Shown: positions 17,043 through 26,190, counted from the stretch's first letter. The stretch is 57,543 bases of DNA from an uncultured Veillonellaceae bacterium (GCA_902785705.1 CACZZN010000014.1:1-57543); one strand, 5' to 3'. The notes: generated by a model from the letters alone, not told the origin. Made by a program: numbers and translations.

Positions 17043-17221
17043 ATGTGCCAGAGTGCTCTTGAAATACCGGAAGCGGTGTACGACATCAAAATGAATAAGG
17101 TCATATCAATGATATAGGGCCATTAGTGGAGAAGTCACAAGAAACTGGCTTTTATGTAAGTCCAAAGGTAAAGCAGTATTTTCTCGAAAAAGCTAATTCT
17201 ATGGGAGGGGACATGGGATGA
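17043..17221 (+). pseudogene. Possible scar of a UPF0175-DUF3368 toxin-antitoxin pair
   Basis: Two tiny frames fill the gap after pglZ. The first (ATG 17043, AAGAAGG upstream, 24 codons) reads SALEIPEAVYDIKMNK, like the start of UPF0175 antitoxins. The second (17126-17221) contains ETGFYVSPKVKQYFLEKA, like the C-terminal end of DUF3368 PIN-like toxins. UPF0175 and DUF3368 genes commonly pair, so a deletion joining the start of one to the end of the other would produce this. The matches are short and made from memory of the families. The second frame overlaps the start of the next gene. Confidence 0.35.
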
Positions 17222-19326
17222 ACGCGAGCAGCCGGAGCATTGAGATCGTACGCTTGCTGATGCACGAGGCAAAGACACAGGGGGAACTGGCGGAAGCAAT
17301 CGGGGTAAGCACGAAGACCATATCGAGAGAACTGCCGCATGTGGAAGCTTTGCTGGGGCGGTATGGCATGAAGCTGGCGAGACGCTCCGGCACAGGCCTG
17401 TCTGTGGAAGGGAACGCGGAGGGAAAACAAAAGCTGGCGGAGGAGATGCTCCGGCAGGAAGTTCAGTCCTCCTATACGCCGGAGGAGCGGCGCTCCATCA
17501 TCATCAGCCAGCTGCTCAAGAGCAAGGAACCGATCAAGCTCTTTTCGCTTGCGTCCAAGCTCAGGGTGACGGACGGTACCATCAGCAATGATCTGGACAA
17601 GCTGGATATGTGGTTCCGGGAGCACCGGCTGCAGCTGGTGAGAAAACCCGGATTGGGGATCAGCCTGTCCGGGACAGAGCGGGATATCCGGCGGGCCATG
17701 GTGCATTATATCTATGAGAACATCGACGAGGGCGAGCTTCTGCGTTTGGTGCAGGAAAATCTGCAGGCAGGCAGCGAAGGGAAAACGGGGCGCGCCGCAG
17801 CCTCGGATTATCTTTTGGATCTGGTGGACCGTACGATTATCCGCACGTTGGAAAAGCTGCTCCATGCGATGGAACGCACCATGGGATATCAGCTTTCGGA
17901 CCATGCGCTGATCGGCCTGGTCGTGCATCTTTCCCTTGCGGTGCAGCGGATCCGAAAGCAGGAGGACATCAAGATCGATACTGCGTTCCTGGAGGAGCTT
18001 CGTTCCAAACGCGAATTCTCGCAGGCATCGGAGATTGCGGCCCACATGGAGGAAATCTTTGACATATCCGTTCCCGAGGATGAAATCGGATACATCACGA
18101 TGCACCTGCTGGGGGCGCGCAATCGCTTCCGGGAGCAGGCCATGGGCTCAGTTTCGGTCATGGACAATTATCATCTGGTCAAGCTGGCGAAGTCCATCAT
18201 GCGTACGGCGGCCAAGGAAACGGGCAGCAATATCGAACGGAGCCAAAGCCTGCTGGCAGGGCTTGTGAATCATCTGGGGCCTTCCATCAGCCGTATCCGC
18301 ATGCATATGGATATCCGCAATCCCCTGTTGGCGGAAATGAAGGAGCACTATCCGGAGCTTATGGAGCTGGCGTCCAAATGCGTGGCGGATTTAGAAAGGG
18401 AATTGCAGACAGAGCTGCCGGAATCCGAGATTGCCTATATCGCGATGCATCTTGGGGCGGCTTTGGCGGAGGTCAAGCCGTTCAGGAGCGTGGAGCACCG
18501 TATCGCGGTGGCATGCCCGACGGGCATGGGGACTTCCAGGCTTTTGGCAAGCAGGATACGCCAGCAGTACCCGAATCTGCGCGTGGTGGACCAGGTGTCA
18601 ACGCTGGCGGTCAATGCGGATGATGCGGCGCGGATGGAGGTCGAGTTCATCGTCTCCACGGTTCCGATTGCCCATGCGCCTGTGCCGGTGGTGGTCGTGA
18701 GCGCTCTGATGAATGGTGCGGACTGCCAGCGGCTGGAGCAGGAAATCGCGAGGCAGAATGAGAGCTTTTTGCGCAAGGCGGCAGAGGATCGCCCGAAACC
18801 GCCCTTTACGGAAGCCCTGTGCCGTATGGCGGATTACAGCGGGGCAATCCTTTCCCTTTTGGAGCATTTCTTCTTTTGGGAGGAGGAGCTTCCGGACATC
18901 ATGGCGGCGTGCAGGGCGGCGGGCCGGTTGGCGGCGGACGATCCCGGTGCGCAGGAGGGCATAGCGCAGGGCTTGATGGCGCGCGAGGAGCAGGGGAATA
19001 CGGTCATTACGGGAAGCCATATGGCGCTGCTTCACTGCAAAAGCCGCTTTGTGTCCTGCCTCTCCGTCGGCATCCTGCATTTCGGGACGGGATTCGCCTA
19101 TCCGGAGGGCGGGGAGCTGATCCGGACAGCCATTGTATTGCTGGCGCCGGAGGACAGCTCACCCTGCGATTTGGAGACGGCCGGCTGCCTCGCCTCTGTG
19201 CTGCTGGACCGCTGGGGGCTTATGGAAGTGCTGCACGCGGGCGATGAAGAGCAGATACGGCAGGAATTGGTGGGGATTTTCCGGGATTTTTACCGGCAGA
19301 AGTATCAAGAGATGTTTGGAGCATGA
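17218..19326 (+). CDS. BglG/MtlR-type PTS-regulated transcriptional activator
   Basis: A 702-residue multidomain regulator. It has an N-terminal winged HTH (about 5-60, TQGELAEAIGVSTKTISREL), a second HTH (about 85-140), two PRD domains (about 185-400, with conserved histidines in MVHYIYENIDEG and GYITMHLLGARN), a PTS EIIB-like domain with its cysteine near residue 433 (ACPTGMGTSRLL), and a C-terminal EIIA-like domain (about 560-695, MALLHCKS). This order is that of MtlR/ManR activators, whose activity is set by phosphorylation by PTS proteins. No sugar transporter lies next to it, so the regulated operon is elsewhere and the substrate is unknown. The start is ATG 17218, with GGGAGGGG 7 bases upstream. 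It marks the left border of the conserved chromosome. Confidence 0.85.
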   Translation: MNASSRSIEIVRLLMHEAKTQGELAEAIGVSTKTISRELPHVEALLGRYGMKLARRSGTGLSVEGNAEGKQKLAEEMLRQEVQSSYTPEERRSIIISQLLKSKEPIKLFSLASKLRVTDGTISNDLDKLDMWFREHRLQLVRKPGLGISLSGTERDIRRAMVHYIYENIDEGELLRLVQENLQAGSEGKTGRAAASDYLLDLVDRTIIRTLEKLLHAMERTMGYQLSDHALIGLVVHLSLAVQRIRKQEDIKIDTAFLEELRSKREFSQASEIAAHMEEIFDISVPEDEIGYITMHLLGARNRFREQAMGSVSVMDNYHLVKLAKSIMRTAAKETGSNIERSQSLLAGLVNHLGPSISRIRMHMDIRNPLLAEMKEHYPELMELASKCVADLERELQTELPESEIAYIAMHLGAALAEVKPFRSVEHRIAVACPTGMGTSRLLASRIRQQYPNLRVVDQVSTLAVNADDAARMEVEFIVSTVPIAHAPVPVVVVSALMNGADCQRLEQEIARQNESFLRKAAEDRPKPPFTEALCRMADYSGAILSLLEHFFFWEEELPDIMAACRAAGRLAADDPGAQEGIAQGLMAREEQGNTVITGSHMALLHCKSRFVSCLSVGILHFGTGFAYPEGGELIRTAIVLLAPEDSSPCDLETAGCLASVLLDRWGLMEVLHAGDEEQIRQELVGIFRDFYRQKYQEMFGA

Positions 19327-19368
19327 GCCGGATCGGCAAGGAACCATCGCAGATCGTGCAAAAAAAGC

Positions 19369-19420
19369 TTGCAAAACATCAAAATGTCAAATATAATAGA
19401 ATAAAAGTCAAATGGTCAAG
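19369..19420 (+). promoter_or_regulatory. ctsR operon promoter with CtsR-like half sites
   Basis: A near-consensus sigma-A promoter: TTGCAA (19369-19374), 17-bp spacer, TATAAT (19392-19397). Just downstream is AGTCAAATGGTCAAG (19406-19420), two heptads close to the CtsR operator unit GGTCAAA. They are spaced 8 rather than the usual 10 bases apart. A further TGTCAAA overlaps the spacer. Autoregulation by CtsR is expected from the family. Confidence 0.7.
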
Positions 19421-19423
19421 GAG

Positions 19424-19456
19424 CTGGAGCAAAATGGCTGAGCTATTTTGCTCCAG
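19424..19456 (+). promoter_or_regulatory. Leader hairpin upstream of ctsR
   Basis: A perfect 12-bp inverted repeat, CTGGAGCAAAAT/ATTTTGCTCCAG, with a 9-base loop, between the promoter and the ctsR ribosome binding site. No T-run follows, so it is not a simple terminator. It could stabilise the messenger or bind a regulator. Confidence 0.6.
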
Positions 19457-19481
19457 TTCCCAAGGGATGAGGGTGAGTGAA

Positions 19482-19940
19482 ATGAGCAATATTGCGGATT
19501 TGATCGAGGAATATATCCTGCGTCAGCTCGCGCAGCAGCAGGATGGGAAAGTGGAACTGCGACGGACGGATATTGCGGATCAGATTTCGTGCGCGCCGTC
19601 CCAGATCAGCTATGTGCTGAGCACGCGCTTCACGCATGACAAGGGGTTTGTGGTGGAGTCCCGGCGCGGGTTGGGCGGTTATATCCGCATTGTGCAGGTT
19701 CCCTTGAAGAATCTGGTCTATGAGGATATGCTGGGGAAGATCCATGAGGATACGACCTTCGGCGAGGTGCAGGGCATGGTACGCTATCTGATGCAGCGTG
19801 AAATGATCACGAATCGTGAGGCGGCGCTTGCGATGCAGGTGGTGACAGGTGTATTCCAGTCAAAGAGCATGGCGATCGAGGAACGCATCCGCATGATCAA
19901 GTCCCTGTTCCTGACGATGAAGAATTTTTCGCCGACGTAG
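19482..19940 (+). CDS. ctsR: Transcriptional repressor CtsR
   Basis: A 152-residue repressor of class III heat-shock genes. The winged-HTH DNA-binding half begins SNIADLIEEYILRQL and contains RRTDIADQISCAPSQISYVLSTRF and the wing glycine stretch RRGLGGYIRI; the C-terminal dimerisation and McsB-sensing half ends the protein. CtsR represses clp genes and is released by heat or by McsB/McsA. The start ATG 19482 is the family start, with GGGTGAG upstream; a longer frame from 19323 would run through the promoter. It is the first gene of ctsR-mcsA-mcsB-clpC. Confidence 0.95.
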   Translation: MSNIADLIEEYILRQLAQQQDGKVELRRTDIADQISCAPSQISYVLSTRFTHDKGFVVESRRGLGGYIRIVQVPLKNLVYEDMLGKIHEDTTFGEVQGMVRYLMQREMITNREAALAMQVVTGVFQSKSMAIEERIRMIKSLFLTMKNFSPT

Positions 19941-19957
19941 CAGAGGAGGATCGATCA

Positions 19958-20488
19958 ATGCTTTGTGAGGTATGTGGCAGGAATGAAGCCACGGTGCATA
20001 TTATGCAGGTAGGCCCCGATGGGAAATTCGAGAAGAGTCTTTGCGCCCAATGCGCGATGAGCCTTGGGGAGCAGCTTTATGAACCCCTGCAGAAAAAGGA
20101 TTTCTCGATCAATGAATTCCTTCAGGGGGTGCTTCGCGGGTCGCAGCCCAAGGAACAGACACAGATCGGGCCCATGCGGATCTGTCCGAATTGCGGCATG
20201 CGTTATGAGGAATTCCAAAAGACGGGACGCATCGGCTGCTCGGAATGCTATCAGGTCTTCGCACGGCAGCTGGAGCCCATTATCCGCAGGGTGCATGGCG
20301 TGAATGTCCATCATGGACGGATGCCGCGCCGATCGGACGGGCAAATGGAGCTGCAGCATGAGATCGTGCAGCTCCGGGCAGGATTGCAGCAGGCCGTCGC
20401 CTCAGAGGCCTATGAAAAGGCTGCGGAGTATCGTGACAGGATACGGGAATTGGAGCAGAAGCTGAAGGAGGAGCAGCATGATGGATGA
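19958..20488 (+). CDS. mcsA: McsA, activator of protein arginine kinase
   Basis: A 176-residue protein with two zinc-binding modules: C3-x2-C6 with C29-x2-C32, and CPNC with CSEC around residues 76-98. A C-terminal UVR motif (about 135-170, VASEAYEKAAEYRDRIRELE) completes the family architecture. McsA activates the arginine kinase McsB and helps deliver arginine-phosphorylated proteins to ClpC. It overlaps the start of mcsB by 11 bases, which implies translational coupling. It begins 17 bases after ctsR, with GAGGAGG-like sequence upstream. Confidence 0.95.
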   Translation: MLCEVCGRNEATVHIMQVGPDGKFEKSLCAQCAMSLGEQLYEPLQKKDFSINEFLQGVLRGSQPKEQTQIGPMRICPNCGMRYEEFQKTGRIGCSECYQVFARQLEPIIRRVHGVNVHHGRMPRRSDGQMELQHEIVQLRAGLQQAVASEAYEKAAEYRDRIRELEQKLKEEQHDG

Positions 20489-21554
20489 TCTTTACCGCAG
20501 CCCTTTGCTGGCGTGGCTGTCTCCCAAAGGCCCGGAAGGCGATGTGGTGATTTCCAGCAGGGTGCGTCTGGCGAGGAACTTCGACAGGATGCCGTTCCCT
20601 GACCGTGCCGACGCAAGCCAGCTCGCGGCAGTCAAGAAAACCGCATCTGCGCTGCTTCCGGCCATCGAGCAATCCACCGGGCAGGTTTTCGATCTGGTGG
20701 ATATGGACAGCATCCATCCGATGGAACGGGAAGTCCTTTGTGTCAAGCATATCGTCAGTCCGAATCTGATCCAGCAGCCGGAGAACCGTGCTGTCTTCAT
20801 CAGCGATGACCGCTGCACCAGCATCATGGTCAATGAGGAGGATCATTTGCGCATTGCCTGCATGGAGGCGGGACTGGAGCTGGGCCGTTCCCTGCAGCGT
20901 GCCTTTCAGATCGATGATGTGCTGGAATCCCGCATCGATATGGCATTCGATGAGAAACTCGGATACCTGACTTCCTGGCCGACAAATCTTGGGACGGGGC
21001 TTCGGGTGTCCGTCATCATGCATCTGCCGGGACTTGTGTTCACGGACAATATCAACAATATCATCAACTTTTCCCCGCAGCTCGGTCTCAGCGTGAACGG
21101 CCTGTATACCGATGGGCATCAGGTCATCGGCAATATCTTCCGCGTCGCGAATCAGCTGAGCTTAGGCTCTACGGAGGAGGAAATCGTTTCCAATATGAAG
21201 GATGCGGTGCAGGAGATTGTGGATCAGGAGCGCCGGGCACGGAAAGCCCTGGAACTGCATGACCGCCTCCGCTTGGAAGACCGGGTGTGGCGCGCCTATG
21301 GGGAAATGCGCTTTGCGCGAAGGATGAACAGCGGAGATGCCCTGACCCTCATGAGCAAGCTTCGACTGGGGGTCGATCTTGGCATTGTGGACAATCTGAG
21401 CGCGGAATTTTTCTCCGAGCTGCTGATTGTGAATCGCGAGGGGTACTTAAAAAATCTGGCGGGCAATAACGACATGCCGAAGGAAGAAATCTATCAGCTG
21501 CGGGCAGAGATCATGCGGGATGCTTTGCAGAGCTATGCGGTCCCGCGGAGGTGA
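20478..21554 (+). CDS. mcsB: Protein arginine kinase McsB
   Basis: A 358-residue guanido-kinase homologue that phosphorylates arginines on misfolded proteins and on CtsR, marking them for ClpCP. Family landmarks are VVISSRVRLARNF near the N-terminus, FISDDRCTSIMVNEEDHLRI, DEKLGYLTSWPTNLGTGLR and the C-terminal pArg-binding region GHQVIGNIFRVANQLSLG. Length is normal. The start is ATG 20478 (a second ATG at 20481), with AAGGAGGAG upstream inside mcsA. Confidence 0.95.
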   Translation: MMDDLYRSPLLAWLSPKGPEGDVVISSRVRLARNFDRMPFPDRADASQLAAVKKTASALLPAIEQSTGQVFDLVDMDSIHPMEREVLCVKHIVSPNLIQQPENRAVFISDDRCTSIMVNEEDHLRIACMEAGLELGRSLQRAFQIDDVLESRIDMAFDEKLGYLTSWPTNLGTGLRVSVIMHLPGLVFTDNINNIINFSPQLGLSVNGLYTDGHQVIGNIFRVANQLSLGSTEEEIVSNMKDAVQEIVDQERRARKALELHDRLRLEDRVWRAYGEMRFARRMNSGDALTLMSKLRLGVDLGIVDNLSAEFFSELLIVNREGYLKNLAGNNDMPKEEIYQLRAEIMRDALQSYAVPRR

Positions 21555-21558
21555 ATCT

Positions 21559-24069
21559 ATGAACTATCAAAATCGCTTTACGAATCGGGCCATCAAGGCC
21601 ATTGAGTACGCCCAGTATGAGGCGCAGAATCTGGAGCGGGATTATATCGGCACGGAGCATATCCTGCTGGGACTCCTGCATGAGCGGGCGGGCATTGCGG
21701 CGCGCGCGATGGAAGCGCAGGGCCTCGACTTTCAGGAAGTGCGAAAGCAGGTGGAGCGCCTGCAGGTGGATGATGAGGAGTATACGGCGGATAATCCCTA
21801 CTATACCCCCGCCGCCAAGCGTGTCATGGAGATGACGGTGCAGGAGGCGCAGGAACTGGGGCACAACTATATCGGCACGGAGCACATGCTGTTGAGCCTG
21901 CTGCATGAGCAGGGCGGGGCGGCCTATCAGGTGCTGCGTTCCATGGATGTGGATGTGGACGCACTGCGGGAGGCGGTGCTTTCCTATGTCGGGAAACCGC
22001 AGTGGCGCGAGATGCGCGGCACCGGCAAGGAAAAGCAGCAAAAAAGCAAAACGAAGACGCCGTTTTTGGATAAATATGGGCGCAGCCTCAATGAACTGGC
22101 GAAGCAGGACAAGCTGGACCCCGTGATTGGCCGCGAAGCCGAAATCGAACGCGTGATCCAGATCCTTGCGCGCCGTACGAAGAACAATCCGATTCTGCTG
22201 GGGGAACCGGGCGTAGGGAAGACTGCGATTGCCGAGGGGCTTGCCCAGCGTATCGTGCAGGGAGCCGTTCCGCACATCCTGGTGAACAAGCGCGTCATTT
22301 CCCTGTCCACATCGTCCTTGGTGGCAGGCGCGAAGTATCGCGGGGAGTTCGAGGAGCGGCTGCAGAACATGGTGCAGGAAATCCGGAAATCGGGAGATGT
22401 GCTGCTCTTCATTGACGAAATCCACACCCTGGTCGGAGCAGGCGGCTCGGAGGGATCCCTGGATGCGGCGAATATCCTGAAACCGGCGCTTTCCCGCGGG
22501 GAGATCCAGATCATCGGCGCGACGACCTTGGATGAATACAAGAAGTATCTGGAAAAGGACGCGGCGCTTTCCCGCAGATTCCAGACCATTCTGGTAGAAG
22601 AGCCGTCCACCGAGGATGCGTTGAAGATTTTGTTCGGACTTCGGAGCAAATATGAGGAATTCCACCATGCAAAGATCGAGGATGAGGCGCTGGAAGCAGC
22701 GGTGAAACTGTCCAAGCGGTACATCAGCGACAGGTTTCTGCCGGACAAGGCCATCGATCTCATGGACGAGGCATCTTCCAAGGTGCGTATGCGCACGGTA
22801 TCGCAGCCTGAGCAGCTGAAGGAGATCGAAGAGCACCTGAAGACACTCAGCTATGAGAAGGAAGCTGCGGTCACGGCGCAGGAATTCGAGCATGCGGCGC
22901 ATATCCGGGATGCGGAGCAGCAGATGAAGGCGGAACTGGAAAAAGCCCAGAAATTATGGGAGAAGCAGGAGACCTCCTATGTCACGGTGACAGCCAAGGA
23001 TATTGCGGATGCCGCATCCCTTTGGACAGGCATCCCGGTGCACCAGATCGCGGCGACGGAATCCGAGCGCCTGCTGCATATCGAACAGGCGCTGCAAAAA
23101 CGCGTCATCGGGCAGCAGGAGCCGATCCGCGCGCTGGCAAAGGCCATCCGCCGCGGGCGTGCGGGACTCAAGGACCCGAAGCGGCCGATCGGCTCCTTCC
23201 TGTTCCTTGGGCCTACCGGGGTCGGAAAGACAGAGCTGGTGCGTGCGCTTGCCGAGAATCTCTTTGGGACGGAGGATGCCATTCTGCGCTTTGACATGTC
23301 AGAGTATATGGAGAAGTATTCCGTTTCCCGCATGATGGGCGCGCCCCCGGGATACGTGGGGTATCAGGAGGGCGGACAGCTCACGGACGCAGTGCGCAGG
23401 AAGCCCTATTCCATCATTTTGCTGGATGAGATCGAGAAGGCGCACCCCGACGTGTTCAATGTCCTGCTGCAGGTGCTGGAGGACGGACGCATGACTGACG
23501 GCAAGGGCCGCACGGTGGATTTTTGCAATACGGTCATCATCATGACCTCCAATGCCGGTGCGGAATTCCTGCGCCCGGAGCGGCAAATGCTCGGATTCTC
23601 GACGGGCCTGCATGCGGGGGAAGATTATGAGGCCGGCAAGGCGAAGGTCATGGAGGAAGTGCGCCGTATCTTCAAGCCGGAATTCCTGAACCGCGTGGAC
23701 GAGCAGATCGTGTTCCACTCCTTGGGGCGTGAGGAACTTGCAGAAATCGTGGACCTGATGCTGAAGGATATCCGTGCACGGCTGGCGGAGAAATCCATCC
23801 AGCTGGAAATCAGCCCTGCGGCAAAGTCCTATTTAGTGGAGCAGGGGACGGACTTCAAATACGGAGCGCGTCCGCTGAAGCGCGCCGTGCAGCGGCTGAT
23901 CGGCGATGAGATCGCGGAGAGGCTCTTGTCGCAGGTGTTCGAGGCGGGAGATACTATCTACGTGAAAACGGCGGGCGATGGGCTGGACTTCGTGAAGAAG
24001 CAGCAGAAAACGACGGACATCACAGAATCCATGCTTGTGGGAGAGGCAGCAGATGCAACGGAAGAATAA
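21559..24069 (+). CDS. clpC: ATP-dependent Clp protease ATPase ClpC
   Basis: An 836-residue AAA+ unfoldase. It has a double Clp-N domain (about 1-150, two IGTEH(I/M)LL motifs), AAA-1 with Walker A GEPGVGKT near residue 215, a ClpC-specific middle coiled coil with UVR-like sequence (about 410-480), AAA-2 with GPTGVGKT near 551, and a C-terminal ClpB-D2-small domain. The adaptor-binding features fit McsB/McsA partnership; the protease ClpP is not in this window. The start ATG 21559 lies 4 bases after mcsB with GGAGGTGA upstream; a longer frame starting at 21520 is unlikely. It is the last gene of the operon. Confidence 0.95.
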   Translation: MNYQNRFTNRAIKAIEYAQYEAQNLERDYIGTEHILLGLLHERAGIAARAMEAQGLDFQEVRKQVERLQVDDEEYTADNPYYTPAAKRVMEMTVQEAQELGHNYIGTEHMLLSLLHEQGGAAYQVLRSMDVDVDALREAVLSYVGKPQWREMRGTGKEKQQKSKTKTPFLDKYGRSLNELAKQDKLDPVIGREAEIERVIQILARRTKNNPILLGEPGVGKTAIAEGLAQRIVQGAVPHILVNKRVISLSTSSLVAGAKYRGEFEERLQNMVQEIRKSGDVLLFIDEIHTLVGAGGSEGSLDAANILKPALSRGEIQIIGATTLDEYKKYLEKDAALSRRFQTILVEEPSTEDALKILFGLRSKYEEFHHAKIEDEALEAAVKLSKRYISDRFLPDKAIDLMDEASSKVRMRTVSQPEQLKEIEEHLKTLSYEKEAAVTAQEFEHAAHIRDAEQQMKAELEKAQKLWEKQETSYVTVTAKDIADAASLWTGIPVHQIAATESERLLHIEQALQKRVIGQQEPIRALAKAIRRGRAGLKDPKRPIGSFLFLGPTGVGKTELVRALAENLFGTEDAILRFDMSEYMEKYSVSRMMGAPPGYVGYQEGGQLTDAVRRKPYSIILLDEIEKAHPDVFNVLLQVLEDGRMTDGKGRTVDFCNTVIIMTSNAGAEFLRPERQMLGFSTGLHAGEDYEAGKAKVMEEVRRIFKPEFLNRVDEQIVFHSLGREELAEIVDLMLKDIRARLAEKSIQLEISPAAKSYLVEQGTDFKYGARPLKRAVQRLIGDEIAERLLSQVFEAGDTIYVKTAGDGLDFVKKQQKTTDITESMLVGEAADATEE

Positions 24070-24120
24070 GCTTGCGCCGAAAAACGTATCGAATAGAAAC
24101 GCCTAATCTTCGTTTTTTTC

Positions 24121-24150
24121 TTGACACACCCGAATCAATCGTGCTATACT
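24121..24150 (+). promoter_or_regulatory. Promoter of tRNA-Leu
   Basis: TTGACA (24121-24126), 18-bp spacer, TATACT (24145-24150); transcription would start about 12 bases before the tRNA. It is a strong sigma-A type promoter. Confidence 0.85.
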
Positions 24151-24169
24151 ATGCGAGTATTCAGCACGC

Positions 24170-24256
24170 GCCGAAGTGGCGGAATTGGCAGACGCAGCAG
24201 ACTCAAAATCTGCCGTTGGCAACAACGTGCCGGTTCAAGTCCGGCCTTCGGCACCA
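24170..24256 (+). tRNA. tRNA-Leu (anticodon CAA)
   Basis: An 87-nt class II tRNA. The acceptor stem GCCGAAG/CTTCGGC is followed by discriminator A and an encoded CCA. The anticodon stem GCAGA/TCTGC encloses loop CTCAAAA, with anticodon CAA at 24204-24206, reading UUG. A variable arm (GTTGGCAACAAC) and a T-arm with GGTTCAAGTCC are present. It has its own promoter and terminator. Confidence 0.95.
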
Positions 24257-24267
24257 CCTTTGGAATA

Positions 24268-24297
24268 AACCTCACGTTTTGTGGGGTTTTTTTGTTT
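24268..24297 (+). terminator. Terminator after tRNA-Leu
   Basis: Stem AACCTCAC/GTGGGGTT (one wobble pair) with loop GTTTT, followed by seven T. Confidence 0.85.
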
Positions 24298-24371
24298 GCA
24301 GCAAGATTATGGTAGCTAAATCCATGTGGTTATGGTAAAATAAATATATAGTTTGAATTGTTGAAAAAATC

Positions 24372-24511
24372 AAGGAAACACTGATTAAAGCGGTCGTCCA
24401 GATTAGCGTGGATTGCTTGTTCCTCCCAAGGAGACAAACCGCAGTCATAGTGGTGCTATGTCGAGGATTTGTCGACGCAGGGAGGACAAGCAAGACGCGT
24501 CAAGTTTCCTT
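24372..24511. repeat. MITE-like structured repeat, copy 1
   Basis: A 140-bp element bounded by AAGGAAAC/GTTTCCTT. The interior is nearly identical to copy 2 and folds as nested stems: GCTTGT...CAAGC outside, CCTCCC/GGGAGG, GACAAA/TTTGTC, and CATAG/CTATG at the tip. The extended right end is shorter than in copy 2. It lies between the tRNA terminator and the RNase gene and has no coding capacity I believe. Confidence 0.75.
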
Positions 24512-24539
24512 AAATCTGCCGTCAAAGAGGTGAGCGGGT

Positions 24540-26153
24540 ATGCGGTTGGATTTTTTGGGCGCGGCGCGTACGGTGACAGGTTCCTGCTATTTATTGGAGA
24601 CACAGGATCGGAAGTATTTGATCGACTGCGGTATGTTCCAAGGGGCAAAACGTATCCGGGAGCTGAACTATGAAGGCTTCCCGTTCCATCCGGGGCAGGT
24701 GGACTGCGTTCTGCTCACGCACGCGCATATCGATCATTGCGGCCTTTTGCCAAAGCTCTGCAAGGAGGGCTTTACGGGCACCGTCTATGCGACGAAGGTG
24801 ACCTGCGAGCTGGCGCGTATCATGCTGCCGGATTCTGCGCATATCCAGGAGTCGGATGCGGAGATATCCAACCGCAAGGGACAGCGGCGCGGCGATATGC
24901 CGATCCAGGCGCTCTACACGGTGGACGACGCATGGGCGGCGTTGGAGCACTTCTCTCCCGTGCCCTACGGACAGCGCATTTTTATTTCGGAAAATGTGGA
25001 AGTGGTTTTCCGTGATGCGGGGCATATCATCGGCTCCGCGATTCTGGAGGTCTACGTTACAGAGAATGGGGAGACGACAAAGCTGGTCTTTTCGGGGGAT
25101 TTGGGACAGCCGAACCAGCCCATCATCAAGGATCCGACACTCATCAACGGCGCGGATTATCTGATCGTGGAGTCCACTTATGGAGATCGGGTGCATCAGA
25201 TCTACGACAAGGAAACGTCATTGCTGGAAATCGTGCAGGATACGATGGACCGCGGTGGAAATCTTATCATACCATCCTTTGCCGTGGGGCGCACCCAGAC
25301 CTTGCTGTATTATTTCTACAAACTTTGGCAGGAGGGGCGGCTGGACGAGGATATCCCCATCATCGTTGACAGCCCCCTTGCGATTGCCGCGACACGCATC
25401 TTTATGCAGAATACTCAGGAATTCGACGACAATGCGATCCGGTTGCTGCAAAAGCATGGGGGAATCCCCCAGTTTCCGCAGCTTCACGTCTGCGAGACCG
25501 CGGCGGAATCCCGTGCGCTCAACTCCGAGCAGAGCTCGGCGGTCATTCTTTCCGCCAGCGGCATGGCAGATGCGGGACGCATCCTGCACCATCTGAAGCA
25601 CAATCTCTGGCGGCCAGAGTCCGCGGTGCTCTTTGTGGGCTATCAGGCGGAGGGGAGCATGGGACGCAGGCTGGTGGACGGCATCAAACGGGTGCGGATC
25701 ATGGGCGAGGAAGTTGTGGTGCGCGCGAAAATCCAAATGATGGATGGTTTCTCTGCTCATGCGGATATCAACCAGCTTACGGATTGGATATCCCACGTGC
25801 AGGAGCCCGCACCTGCCCAGGTGTTCATCGTGCACGGCGAGAGTCCTGCTCAGGATGCCATGAAAAAGCATTTGGAAGATGAGCTGGGCTTGGAATCGTA
25901 TATCCCGTTCCGTGGCGATGCGGTGCGGATCCAGGGAAGGGAGTTCGAGATCGAGACCTCGAATATTCCTGCCGTGTCCGTTGAGATGGAAATGGAGGAA
26001 ATTTTCCGGAATTTCGATGCGGAGTACCGGAGCTTCCGCAAGCGGCTCATGCATCTTGCCATTCGTCGGCCGGAGCTCATGGAGCCCATTGTGAAGGTGA
26101 TGCAGAAGGGGCAGACCTATTTCCGCAAGCTGATAAAACCTTTCAACATATAG
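24540..26153 (+). CDS. Beta-CASP metallo-beta-lactamase ribonuclease
   Basis: A 537-residue protein of the MBL-fold/beta-CASP (Ysh1/CPSF-like) RNase family. Metal-binding motif HAHIDHCG is near residue 60, the DAGHIIGS-type motif near 160, and the FSGDLG motif near 183. The beta-CASP block follows (IIPSFAVGRTQTLLYYF, then a GMADAGRILHHL region), and a C-terminal FSAHADINQL motif completes the site. These enzymes cleave or trim RNA using two zinc ions. A C-terminal extension of about 80 residues after the MBL domain is helical. The start ATG 24540 is preceded by GAGGTGAG. It stands alone between copy 1 of the structured repeat and the rplS promoter. Confidence 0.9.
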   Translation: MRLDFLGAARTVTGSCYLLETQDRKYLIDCGMFQGAKRIRELNYEGFPFHPGQVDCVLLTHAHIDHCGLLPKLCKEGFTGTVYATKVTCELARIMLPDSAHIQESDAEISNRKGQRRGDMPIQALYTVDDAWAALEHFSPVPYGQRIFISENVEVVFRDAGHIIGSAILEVYVTENGETTKLVFSGDLGQPNQPIIKDPTLINGADYLIVESTYGDRVHQIYDKETSLLEIVQDTMDRGGNLIIPSFAVGRTQTLLYYFYKLWQEGRLDEDIPIIVDSPLAIAATRIFMQNTQEFDDNAIRLLQKHGGIPQFPQLHVCETAAESRALNSEQSSAVILSASGMADAGRILHHLKHNLWRPESAVLFVGYQAEGSMGRRLVDGIKRVRIMGEEVVVRAKIQMMDGFSAHADINQLTDWISHVQEPAPAQVFIVHGESPAQDAMKKHLEDELGLESYIPFRGDAVRIQGREFEIETSNIPAVSVEMEMEEIFRNFDAEYRSFRKRLMHLAIRRPELMEPIVKVMQKGQTYFRKLIKPFNI

Positions 26154-26190
26154 GAGCATAAGATGCGATAAAACTTTTTTTGAAAACGCA

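Noticed and set aside
20478..21554. Minus-strand open frames opposite mcsB, clpC, rpoB and rpoC (some over 1000 codons)
   Set aside because: They mirror the codon pattern of GC-rich genes on the other strand and show no family similarity or ribosome binding sites.
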